From: CAYJAD01 sp964370675
Lineage (GTDB): Bacteria; Desulfobacterota; Desulfovibrionia; Desulfovibrionales; Desulfovibrionaceae
Direction of reading: 5' to 3'
Length of the DNA stretch: 64,000 bases
NCBI GenBank assembly: GCA_964370675.1
Contig: CAYJKC010000002.1
Location: 46,622-110,621, forward strand
Shown here: one piece after another, positions 42,974 to 50,796 of the stretch
How positions within the stretch are numbered: position 1 is the stretch's first letter
How the letters are laid out: the number at the start of each line of letters is the position of its first letter
Program-made: the position numbers and the translations under genes
The notes under the pieces: generated by a model
What the model was told of the DNA's origin: nothing
Databases searched by the model: none
Seen by the model: only the letters and a program-made list of their open reading frames with translations

Positions 42974-44842
42974 CTATGGGTTAGGTAAGGCACTCCATTC
43001 TTCTTGCACAATACGCCAGCTACCGTTATGTGGTTCAAGGAGTAATGTTTTTGTTCCTTTATCTCCCTTATCATTTTTATCGCGGTAAACTTGAGTCATA
43101 TCAGCACGAACACCACGATTATCCAGTTGCACTCTAAGACCACTTAATTGAATTTGTGCAGGTGCTGCTTTAGACCAGAGGTCTTTTTTCTGTGCGGCAA
43201 AACTTTCTTTGCTTCTTGCGCCTTGTCTAGCATTGGGTGCATAATAATTCATGTAAGCATCAACGTCAGCTTGTAGCCAATGTTCACGCCATTTTGCAAT
43301 AAATTTTGAAATAGAAGAGCTAATTTTTTCAAGGTACGCTGCTTCCATGCCAATCTTTTTTTCTTTCCATTCAGCAGCAACAATATGCCATTCATTATTT
43401 AAATTACGCTGCCAATAAAGGTGCTCTTCACCTTCAACAACTTGCTTGCCAGGCATATAGACAAGCTGATTGCCAATGGTAAGCAATATATTATTGTTCA
43501 CATGCAGTTGCACTTTACTGCTTATCATATCTAGCCACGGAGCCTTAAAAAATCTTGCCATAACATTTTTTACATCGGCAAAGTTTACATTAGGAACACC
43601 TCTAACATTGCCGTATCGTTCAGTATCATAAAAGGCGTAAAAATCTTTGGCATTGCGCTCTCGCCAAGCCGTGGTTCTTGCATCCATTTTTTGCTGGATG
43701 TTTAAAGCAACCTCATTGGTTAAAATGATTTTTGACTTAGCTTCTGGTGTAAGTGCTGCAATTTGCTGAATATTTTTCTGTGTGTCGTCAGCAGTTTCTG
43801 GCATATTCAGTGGTGGTAAAACAGGTGCTTCACCTTGTGCATCTAGTGGTAGTGCATCGCTAACAGAATTATCCACCGCAGCAACTAATTGTCCTTTCTC
43901 GTAGGCAGCTTGCATGCCTAAATTACTAGGAATCCACTCCATGCCAACAATACGAAATTGACCGCTATTATCACGCTGCCAATAAAGACGGCGAATACCC
44001 TCTGTGGAGAGATTGGGTGCTCTATAAAATTGTTCTGACCATGTGACCCAATAACCAGGACCTTCAAGTACATGCACTTCGCGGTTAAAAATATTTATCC
44101 ATGAAAGTATTTTAAATAGACGCTCTTTATTAGCTTTAAATGCCTCAAAGCTTTCTGGCATAGCCTTGGTGTAGGATGGTTGATCATAAAAATCAAAAAA
44201 TTTGTGGGAGCGGCTGGCCCATGCTCTAGTCCATTGCTCCATTCGTAAGCGTAAATGACGTGATATGCCAGTGTCTTGTAGTGGAACCTGCCCTTCATTT
44301 AAGCGTTCACCAACGACAACTGCCGTTCCTGGTATAAGCATTGGCCCAATTTCTTGTATATTTTTACGCTCAATGGCAATGCAGCCACGAGTATTTAGAG
44401 GTGTAATATCTTCATCCTTACCCTTGCTGTGAATCCAAATGCCATAGCCTGTCTTTCCGCGCAGTTTATCTACTGGGTTTGGATAATTTAATGTGTATGC
44501 AACACCACCATATTCATTAAAATCAAGACCTTTAGTGATTTTGTAACCAATAAAATATACACCTTCTGGAGTGCGTAAATCATTGACCACTTGTTTGTCA
44601 CCAGTGGCTTGACCAGTGGTACAAGGGTAAGCAACCTTTAGTTTGAGCGGGCTTTTTTTCTCAAACATGTAAAATTTTTGTTGATTTTTATCGATAGCGA
44701 TGACACGTTTAGGCAAAGCATAATCATAGATTCGTGGTTGCCAAGCGGCAGCACTAGCCACGGAAGATGTGCTTAATAAAACTGTAGCAAGAACTGCTAA
44801 CCCTACCCAGTGTAAAAGCAACAATGATTTTTTATGCTGCAT
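42974..44842 (-). CDS. L,D-transpeptidase (YkuD) with three NTF2-like modules
   Basis: A 622-residue exported protein with a signal peptide (about 1-32), then a YkuD catalytic domain (45-180). The YkuD active site is visible as H138 (GIWIHSK) and R152-G-C154 (NTRGCIAI). YkuD enzymes make 3-3 peptidoglycan crosslinks or attach proteins to peptidoglycan. The rest is three tandem NTF2/SnoaL-like modules (about 199-305, 383-495 and 512-620), each ending in a similar motif (RIVGMEW, HIVAAEW, RIVQEEW). The first two share a GMxAAYxxK linker. It lies in an operon with pyrE and purB, 14 bases after pyrE. Confidence 0.88.
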   Translation of the reverse strand: MQHKKSLLLLHWVGLAVLATVLLSTSSVASAAAWQPRIYDYALPKRVIAIDKNQQKFYMFEKKSPLKLKVAYPCTTGQATGDKQVVNDLRTPEGVYFIGYKITKGLDFNEYGGVAYTLNYPNPVDKLRGKTGYGIWIHSKGKDEDITPLNTRGCIAIERKNIQEIGPMLIPGTAVVVGERLNEGQVPLQDTGISRHLRLRMEQWTRAWASRSHKFFDFYDQPSYTKAMPESFEAFKANKERLFKILSWINIFNREVHVLEGPGYWVTWSEQFYRAPNLSTEGIRRLYWQRDNSGQFRIVGMEWIPSNLGMQAAYEKGQLVAAVDNSVSDALPLDAQGEAPVLPPLNMPETADDTQKNIQQIAALTPEAKSKIILTNEVALNIQQKMDARTTAWRERNAKDFYAFYDTERYGNVRGVPNVNFADVKNVMARFFKAPWLDMISSKVQLHVNNNILLTIGNQLVYMPGKQVVEGEEHLYWQRNLNNEWHIVAAEWKEKKIGMEAAYLEKISSSISKFIAKWREHWLQADVDAYMNYYAPNARQGARSKESFAAQKKDLWSKAAPAQIQLSGLRVQLDNRGVRADMTQVYRDKNDKGDKGTKTLLLEPHNGSWRIVQEEWSALPNP

Positions 44843-44856
44843 AGCTAAACCTATTG

Positions 44857-45417
44857 TTATTTGCGTCCAAGCTCTACTAATTCTTCACGTGTAAATAGAG
44901 CTAAAAGATCATAACCTGCGTCCTTTAAAATTTCTCGCCCACCTTCTTGGCGATCAAGAATGGTGCATACTGCTACGATATTAAGACCAGCAGCCTTTAC
45001 ACGCTCACAAGCTTTAAGTAAAGAGCCTCCAGTGGTAACAACATCTTCCACCATGGCTACTGCATCACCAGTTTCAAAGTTGCCAAGTCCTTCTACATAC
45101 TGTCCAGTGCCATGTCCTTTGGCTTCTTTGCGAACTAAAAGACCGGATAAAGGACGTCCCACTTCGTGAGAAATAACAGTTGTAGCAGCAACCAATGGGT
45201 CAGCACCAAGGGTCATGCCACCAACCCCTTTAATATCATGATCGGCTAAAAGTTTATTAAATAGTGAACCGATGAGCCAAGATCCTTCAGGATGTAGTGC
45301 AGTTACTCTACAATCAAAGTAATAATCACTACGGCGCCCTGAGGAAAGGACAAAATCACCTTCGCGATATGATTTCTCTATTAATATCCGTGCTAAGCGT
45401 ACTTTTAAGTCTTGCAT
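44857..45417 (-). CDS. pyrE: Orotate phosphoribosyltransferase
   Basis: A 186-residue enzyme of de novo pyrimidine synthesis that makes OMP from orotate and PRPP. The PRPP-binding motif VAMVEDVVTTGGSLLKA (about 119-135) is clear, as are the N-terminal FVLSSGRRSDYYFDCR and VRKEAKGHGTG segments. It is 11 bases after purB and 14 before the L,D-transpeptidase gene, in a compact operon that joins purine and pyrimidine steps. Confidence 0.95.
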   Translation of the reverse strand: MQDLKVRLARILIEKSYREGDFVLSSGRRSDYYFDCRVTALHPEGSWLIGSLFNKLLADHDIKGVGGMTLGADPLVAATTVISHEVGRPLSGLLVRKEAKGHGTGQYVEGLGNFETGDAVAMVEDVVTTGGSLLKACERVKAAGLNIVAVCTILDRQEGGREILKDAGYDLLALFTREELVELGRK

Positions 45418-45428
45418 AATCTTTCTTT

Positions 45429-46724
45429 TTAGTTTTTAAATACTCGTGCAAAAATAGCATCTTCGTGTTGTAAGTAGTAATTTACATCAAACAATTCTGC
45501 TAAAATATTAGCATTTAAGTAGCTAGTAATTTCTGCATCATTTTTTACAATATCCACAAAAGGAATTTGCCTCTCCCAACTTTGCATGGCGCAAGCTTGT
45601 ACCATTTCATAAGCTTTTTGTCGTGCTAAACCATTGTCAATTAAGGTTGTTAAAATACGTTGTGAGTAATATAGACCTAGTGAATGATCCATATTCTTTT
45701 GCATTTTGCCAGGCTTAACCACAAGATTTTTTAAAACATTAGTTAAGCGGCTTAAAATATAGTCTGCAAGTATGGTGGAATCTGGCATGATAACGCGCTC
45801 CACCGAGGAATGACTAATATCTCGCTCATGCCATAAAGCCTGATTTTCCATGGCTGCAAGGGCGTTGCTGCGTAAAAGGCGCGAGAGACCAGTCATATTT
45901 TCTGCAGAAATGGGGTTTTTCTTGTGCGGCATGGCTGAAGATCCTTTTTGACCTTTTCCAAAACCCTCCTCCACCTCTAAAACTTCGGTGCGTTGCAAGT
46001 GGCGCAACTCCACACAAAGACGCTCAATGCCACCGCCAAGAATGGCTAATGCTGTAAAAAATTGTGCATATCTATCACGTTGAACAATTTGTGTTGAGTG
46101 TGTATCAACCTCGAGCCCAAGGTGTTGCATGGTCAATGCTTCTACCTCAGGGCTTAGAAAAGCATATGTTCCAACAGCACCAGAAAGCTTGCCCACACGT
46201 ACATTTTCAACAGCTAGTTCTATACGTTCTAAATGGCGTGTAAATTCGGCATAAAATCCAGCCATTTTGATACCAAAGCTTGTGGGTTCAGCATGTATAC
46301 CATGGGTGCGCCCCATGCATACAGATCCTTTCCACTTATGGGCAAGTTCATGCAAAACTTCAAGTAAAACTTTAACGTCTTTAATTAATAACTTGCCAGC
46401 TTCATTGAGCAAAACTCCATTCGCTGTATCTACAATGTCTGATGAAGTGCAGCCAAGGTGGATATAACGCGCGTCAGGTCCTACATGTTCTTCCACTGAA
46501 GTTAGGAATGCAATAACATCGTGGCGCGTAGTTTCTTCAATTTCCAAAACTCGCTCTGTATTAAATGCTGCCTTTTGACGAATGGTTTGTATGGCATCTG
46601 TTGGAATGCGGCCAAGGCTATGCCATGCTTCACACACAGCTAATTCTACTTTAAGCCATGCGTTATAGCGGTTTTCTAAGGTCCAAATGGCACTCATAAC
46701 GGGGCGACTGTATCTTTCAATCAT
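45429..46724 (-). CDS. purB: Adenylosuccinate lyase
   Basis: A 431-residue fumarase/aspartase-superfamily enzyme that cleaves SAICAR and adenylosuccinate in purine synthesis. The superfamily signature GSSAMPHKKNPISAEN holds the flexible catalytic-loop Ser. HLGCTSSDIVDTA and GRTHGIHAEP are also present. The length is typical. It is the second gene after fmdB, with 20 bases between, and precedes pyrE by 11. Confidence 0.96.
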   Translation of the reverse strand: MIERYSRPVMSAIWTLENRYNAWLKVELAVCEAWHSLGRIPTDAIQTIRQKAAFNTERVLEIEETTRHDVIAFLTSVEEHVGPDARYIHLGCTSSDIVDTANGVLLNEAGKLLIKDVKVLLEVLHELAHKWKGSVCMGRTHGIHAEPTSFGIKMAGFYAEFTRHLERIELAVENVRVGKLSGAVGTYAFLSPEVEALTMQHLGLEVDTHSTQIVQRDRYAQFFTALAILGGGIERLCVELRHLQRTEVLEVEEGFGKGQKGSSAMPHKKNPISAENMTGLSRLLRSNALAAMENQALWHERDISHSSVERVIMPDSTILADYILSRLTNVLKNLVVKPGKMQKNMDHSLGLYYSQRILTTLIDNGLARQKAYEMVQACAMQSWERQIPFVDIVKNDAEITSYLNANILAELFDVNYYLQHEDAIFARVFKN

Positions 46725-46744
46725 AAGATATGTTCTCTCTTGCC

Positions 46745-47131
46745 TTAAACTGTGGCTTTTTTATCACTCTTAGTTGTGGGCTTTTCATTACTCACTTTTG
46801 TGTCTGTTAATATCTTTTTTTCGGTACTGGCTGCTGTAGTGTTTTCGCTACTCTTAACTGAATTTTTTTGCTCAGCTTTGTTGTTATTAGACACCGTGGC
46901 GTCAGAGGTGCTTTTATGCTCAGAGTCACCGCGGTTTTCCTGATTTTTACGATTTCCATATTCAGTAACATACCAGCCGCCACCTTTAAGAACAAAACTT
47001 GTATTAGAAATAATTTGATTAGCTATTGCTTGGCAATGGGGGCAATTAGCATGTTCTGTTCCTGTGTGTGACCTCACCCACTCTTCAAAAATATTCTCAC
47101 ATTGTGGGCACTTATATTCATAAATAGGCAT
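46745..47131 (-). CDS. FmdB-family zinc-ribbon protein
   Basis: A 128-residue protein whose N-terminal 50 residues match the FmdB putative regulatory zinc ribbon: MPIYEYKCPQCENIFEEW then ANCPHCQ, with two CxxC pairs (C8/C11 and C34/C37). The C-terminal half (about 60-128) is low-complexity Ser/Thr/Lys/Asn. The family's function is not established. It is the first gene of the purB-pyrE operon. Confidence 0.85.
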   Translation of the reverse strand: MPIYEYKCPQCENIFEEWVRSHTGTEHANCPHCQAIANQIISNTSFVLKGGGWYVTEYGNRKNQENRGDSEHKSTSDATVSNNNKAEQKNSVKSSENTTAASTEKKILTDTKVSNEKPTTKSDKKATV

Positions 47132-47186
47132 TTAAAAAATCCTATGGGCGATACCCATATTGAAAATTAAATTATTACAAGATAGT

Positions 47187-47192
47187 ATTATA
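47187..47192 (-). promoter_or_regulatory. Candidate -10 box of the fmdB-purB-pyrE operon
   Basis: On the minus strand a perfect TATAAT lies 55 bases before the fmdB-like start. Its -35 region (TTTATT, 17 bases away) is weak, so this is a tentative promoter. Confidence 0.4.
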
Positions 47193-47238
47193 CTCGAATA
47201 ACTTTTCTAAATAAATCATCGGGTATAATTAACCGCAT

Positions 47239-47267
47239 GAACCTGCTCCTTGAAAAGGAGCAGGTTC
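47239..47267 (-). terminator. Hairpin after the 37-residue basic-protein gene
   Basis: GAACCTGCTCCTT (47239-47251) and AAGGAGCAGGTTC (47255-47267) form a perfect 13-bp stem with a 3-base loop, 11 bases after that gene's stop. The T run is weak, but the position and GC-rich stem fit a terminator separating it from the fmdB operon. Confidence 0.65.
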
Positions 47268-47278
47268 AAAATACAAAA

Positions 47279-47392
47279 CTACTTTGTCTTTGCTTCTGCC
47301 TTAGCGTCGCGGATGCGTTGTTTAATACGCTCGGCACGGCGTTTACGCCGTCTTGCTAATTCTTTGTGACGTTCAATTCGTTTTTGCGCCAT
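47279..47392 (-). CDS. Very basic 37-aa protein
   Basis: A 37-codon gene starting MAQKRIERHKELARRRKRRA, followed by another Arg/Lys/Ala-rich stretch to the end. Nearly half of the residues are Lys, Arg or His, in one predicted helix. AAAGGAG lies 11 bases upstream and a strong hairpin follows the stop, so it looks like a real, self-contained gene. The composition resembles small ribosome-associated or nucleic-acid-binding proteins, but I cannot place it in a family and no function is shown. Confidence 0.65.
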   Translation of the reverse strand: MAQKRIERHKELARRRKRRAERIKQRIRDAKAEAKTK

Positions 47393-47546
47393 GAGGGGCT
47401 TTCTCCTTTATAAATATCTTCATTTCCAAATAGTCTATAACCACTTTAATGTCTAGACTTATTTGAAAAAATTTTATAGAAAGTTTAAACAATTTTTAGA
47501 AAAATAAAAAAACTTACTTGAAATGTCAAATTAAAATGAGGTAACT

Positions 47547-48788
47547 ATGCAATATGAAAAAATATTTTTCCGTGATAGGTGTGGAGTGTTTTTTTTTATA
47601 AAACTTGGTGTATTGATATGCTTTTGTTTAAGTTTTTTATTGTCAAATCTCGCACAAGCTGCATCTGAAGAAAAATTATATTTTGCAAGCAAGCCCCTCG
47701 TGCCTTTAAGTCAAGCTGGAGCAAAAAAACAATCCTTAGCCTTAAACAAAGCGCGCATGGGCTTAAAATCTTGGCTTGAATTAAAACCAAGTCTTGAAGA
47801 TTGTTTAATTTATTCAAAAAAATGGCCAAAAAATGCTAGTGCCATTGAGCATGACTATATTCCGTGGTCACGAGTTAGCGCATCTCTTGAGCTTTTGCTT
47901 GAACTTTTACCTCGTTTAGATAAAGAACCAGAGCTTTTATCAAAGTATTTTCAGTGGTTTAAGCTGAGTCCACGTTCACACTTTACTGGTTATTTTTCAC
48001 CGGTTATTAAAGCAAGCCAAATTAAAAAAGCTGGTTATAATTATCCACTTTATCGTTTACCTGATGAATTAGCACCCGAGCTTGCGCATTGTTTGGCAAA
48101 TCATAGTTGCCCTGATGAGGCTTTTACCAAGGTTATACGCGCTGATCCACCATATTTTAGCCGTGAAGAAATTGACCTTGACCATGCTCTTAAAGGGCGT
48201 GGTTTAGAAATTGCGTGGCTTAAACATCCGCTTGATGTTTATTCGTTAATGCTACAAGGTTCTGGTTATTTAGACTTTGATAAGGGTAGTGATAGAGCCA
48301 TACTTTTTGCAGGTTTAAACGGGCATAGTGGTGAGAGCATGGCAGGTTATCTCATTCGCACCAAGAATGTGCATAAGCGCGATGCCACCATAGAGGGCAT
48401 AAGTAAGTGGTGGGATAAAAATCCTTCTAAGCGGCGTAATTTTTTAAAAGCTAGTTCAGGCTATGTATTTTTTAGATATGGTCCAACTGAGCCTCAAGCA
48501 ACCATTGGTGGCAATCTTGTGCCTTGGGTGAGTATGGCTGTAGATCCTCGCGTGCTACCTCTTGGTGGTATATTAGCCTATAGTTTACCAACTAAGCATA
48601 CAACTAAGGCAGGGGTACTAACCAGTGGTAATAACAATGTGCTTAATGGTTTAGGTTTTGCTCAAGATACAGGTGGGGCCATTACAAAGTTGCGTATTGA
48701 TCTCTACGCCGGCAAGGGCGAGCAAGCTCACCCCAAAGCCATGAGTGTTTATGATAAAGGTCAAATTTGGCTTTTGCTTAAGCGGTAA
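47547..48788 (+). CDS. mltA: Membrane-bound lytic transglycosylase A
   Basis: A 413-residue MltA-type enzyme that cleaves peptidoglycan to 1,6-anhydromuropeptides. A signal peptide covers about 1-37 (ends AQAASEE); there is no lipobox Cys, so it may be soluble periplasmic. The MltA domain (about 130-310, with LQGSGYLDF and SKRRNFLKASSGYVFF) is followed by the 3D domain (about 330-405; VDPRVLPLGG, FAQDTGGAI, with the catalytic Asp in QDTGGAI). It is monocistronic, followed by a palindrome at 48804-48829. Confidence 0.93.
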   Translation: MQYEKIFFRDRCGVFFFIKLGVLICFCLSFLLSNLAQAASEEKLYFASKPLVPLSQAGAKKQSLALNKARMGLKSWLELKPSLEDCLIYSKKWPKNASAIEHDYIPWSRVSASLELLLELLPRLDKEPELLSKYFQWFKLSPRSHFTGYFSPVIKASQIKKAGYNYPLYRLPDELAPELAHCLANHSCPDEAFTKVIRADPPYFSREEIDLDHALKGRGLEIAWLKHPLDVYSLMLQGSGYLDFDKGSDRAILFAGLNGHSGESMAGYLIRTKNVHKRDATIEGISKWWDKNPSKRRNFLKASSGYVFFRYGPTEPQATIGGNLVPWVSMAVDPRVLPLGGILAYSLPTKHTTKAGVLTSGNNNVLNGLGFAQDTGGAITKLRIDLYAGKGEQAHPKAMSVYDKGQIWLLLKR

Positions 48789-48803
48789 ATGATTAAATGT
48801 GAA

Positions 48804-48829
48804 GTAGCAATAACCTAGGTTATTGTTAC
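48804..48829. repeat. 26-bp near-perfect palindrome downstream of mltA
   Basis: An 18-bp perfect palindrome (CAATAACCTAGGTTATTG, 48808-48825) is extended by four further pairs on each side, one of them G-T. It lacks a T run. It could terminate mltA or be a protein-binding site for the ABC permease gene downstream. Confidence 0.4.
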
Positions 48830-48882
48830 AGGTGATTTACTGCATACTTGCGTTTTTTTTGTAATTAGGGCAACATAATAAT

Positions 48883-49776
48883 ATGAATAAAAAATCAAAC
48901 TATATACAGCGTTGGCTTTGGCTAGATATTTTGCTAAGCGTCATGCTTTGTATATTAGTTGTATTATTTTATACTTTTGCTGATCAAAGTACTATCCCAA
49001 AAAATTGGAACTGGCACACATTGGCCAAATATATTGGTTGGGTTGACGAGCAGGGATGGCATATGGGTTTATTGCTCAAAGGGCTAGCTACAACTATTCG
49101 TCTTGGCATTTGGTCTGGTCTTTTGGCTCTTGTGCTTGGTTTAGCCATAGGCTTACGCCTTGCAGCAAAGCCTCATGCTGCTTTAAGTCGTGCTATATAT
49201 GTCGTGGTAGTTTTTCTGCGTAATACACCGCCACTTATACTCCTTTTTTTGCTATATTTTTTAACCAGCGAAAGTACCTTGGCTGCCATTAGCAATGTTT
49301 TGCGCGATGCTCCAAAAGAAGTACAAGACTTTGTTAGCTTAATTTTTGCAACACCAAGTAATATGGATCGCATGCTTGCCGCTGTTATTACCCTTGGTTG
49401 TTATCAAGGTGCATATGTGGCTGAAATTGTGCGGGCTGGCTTAGAAAGTTTGCCTCAAGGTCAATGGGATGGTGCGGCCGCTTTAGGTTTTTCGCAAAGA
49501 CAGCAATTTTTTATGGTTTTATTGCCTCAGTGTTTACCTATAATGATTCCAGCTTTGGCAGGGCAATATGTCTCTATTTTTAAGGATTCGGCTCTAGCCT
49601 CATTGATATCTGTGCCAGAGCTTACTTTTCAAGGCATGGAAATCATGGCAATAAGCCGTTTGCCCTTTGAAACATGGATTATAGTTGCTGTATTATATCT
49701 AGTATTATCGCTAATATGCACAAATTTTTTCCATAGTATTGAGCGCAGATTACATTGGTACAAAGCTTCAGTTTAA
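48883..49776 (+). CDS. Orphan polar amino-acid-type ABC permease
   Basis: A 297-residue inner-membrane permease of the HisM/GlnP family with five to six TM segments. The EAA loop, which docks to the ATPase, is visible as AEIVRAGLESLPQGQWDGAAALG, quoted in part, followed by FKDSALASLISVPEL. Such permeases normally pair with a second permease, a substrate-binding protein and an ATPase. None is in the window; the next gene is convergent thiL, 2 bases away. Its partners must be encoded elsewhere. The substrate is unknown. Confidence 0.88.
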   Translation: MNKKSNYIQRWLWLDILLSVMLCILVVLFYTFADQSTIPKNWNWHTLAKYIGWVDEQGWHMGLLLKGLATTIRLGIWSGLLALVLGLAIGLRLAAKPHAALSRAIYVVVVFLRNTPPLILLFLLYFLTSESTLAAISNVLRDAPKEVQDFVSLIFATPSNMDRMLAAVITLGCYQGAYVAEIVRAGLESLPQGQWDGAAALGFSQRQQFFMVLLPQCLPIMIPALAGQYVSIFKDSALASLISVPELTFQGMEIMAISRLPFETWIIVAVLYLVLSLICTNFFHSIERRLHWYKASV

Positions 49777-49778
49777 TA

Positions 49779-50795
49779 CTATTGAAAATGGTCAAATCCT
49801 GCCTTGTGGATAATACTTTCACTATTGAGTAATAATGTACCGTCTCCGGTAATAATACCAATGCTATATGCCGTAGGCAGTGCAGTATGGAGTAAGGGAA
49901 AAAGCTTAGGTGCACAAGCTCCAAGTAGGGCATAGTCTTCTCCACCAAGCCATGCTTCATGGGTGGGGCAAAGCCCATTTTGGCGATTATATTTTATTAC
50001 TTCATCATGTAAAAATAGTTCAGGTAAAATAATTTGTGCGCCTAGTGGTCCTTGAAAATGTTCATTCATACCCAGTAAACGTGGAATATCCTTAGCAAGC
50101 CCGTCTGATACATCCATGAGTACCGGAGGTCTAGCTTGTATGGCAAGTCGTGCAATGGTAAGTCCTGCACGCACCAATGGTTTTGGACGTAGATGCGCCA
50201 TACATGCCTCTGGCCACAGTTTTTTTGCGCTAATACCTTGTTTTTCAAATGCGTTTAATCCAACACGTGCAAGACCTAAGTGTCCCACCACAAAAAGAGT
50301 ATCACCCGGCATAGCGCCGCCACGGGTCAAAAAAGCTGGCATATTCGCGCGTTTAACCTTTAGCGAAGTACTGCCGCTTTCTCCCCAAATATTAATACAT
50401 ATATGTAGATAGGGTGAACGTGCTACATCTCCACCTACCAGTGCAATATTATGCTCCTTGGCAAGAGTAGACATGCCATTTAAAAATTCGCTTAACCATG
50501 ATTCATCAACATGAGCTGATAAGCCAAGATTTAAGCTAAAGCCCAAAGGTCTAGCACCCATGGCAGCAATATCACTTAAATTTACTGCCAATGCTTTATA
50601 CCCAACATCAAAGGGGTTAAAATAAGCTAAGCGAAAATGTACATCTTCTAAAAAAAGATCACTGCTTAGACATAAATTATCTTGAGTACGCAAGATAGCA
50701 CAATCATCGCCTCTACCTAAGATAAGTGAGTCATGTTGATTAGAAAAATATTTATCTATTAATTGTAAAAAATGTGCTTCTGAAGCTATGGTCAT
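49779..50795 (-). CDS. thiL: Thiamine-monophosphate kinase
   Basis: A 338-residue enzyme that phosphorylates thiamine monophosphate to the pyrophosphate cofactor. The family features are ILGRGDDCAIL, SSDLFLEDVHF (Asp residues bind Mg and nucleotide), NLSDIAAMGARPLG and the late LMDVSDGLAKD. It follows uvrD by one base on the minus strand, so it is cotranscribed with it. Confidence 0.92.
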   Translation of the reverse strand: MTIASEAHFLQLIDKYFSNQHDSLILGRGDDCAILRTQDNLCLSSDLFLEDVHFRLAYFNPFDVGYKALAVNLSDIAAMGARPLGFSLNLGLSAHVDESWLSEFLNGMSTLAKEHNIALVGGDVARSPYLHICINIWGESGSTSLKVKRANMPAFLTRGGAMPGDTLFVVGHLGLARVGLNAFEKQGISAKKLWPEACMAHLRPKPLVRAGLTIARLAIQARPPVLMDVSDGLAKDIPRLLGMNEHFQGPLGAQIILPELFLHDEVIKYNRQNGLCPTHEAWLGGEDYALLGACAPKLFPLLHTALPTAYSIGIITGDGTLLLNSESIIHKAGFDHFQ

Positions 50796-50796
50796 A

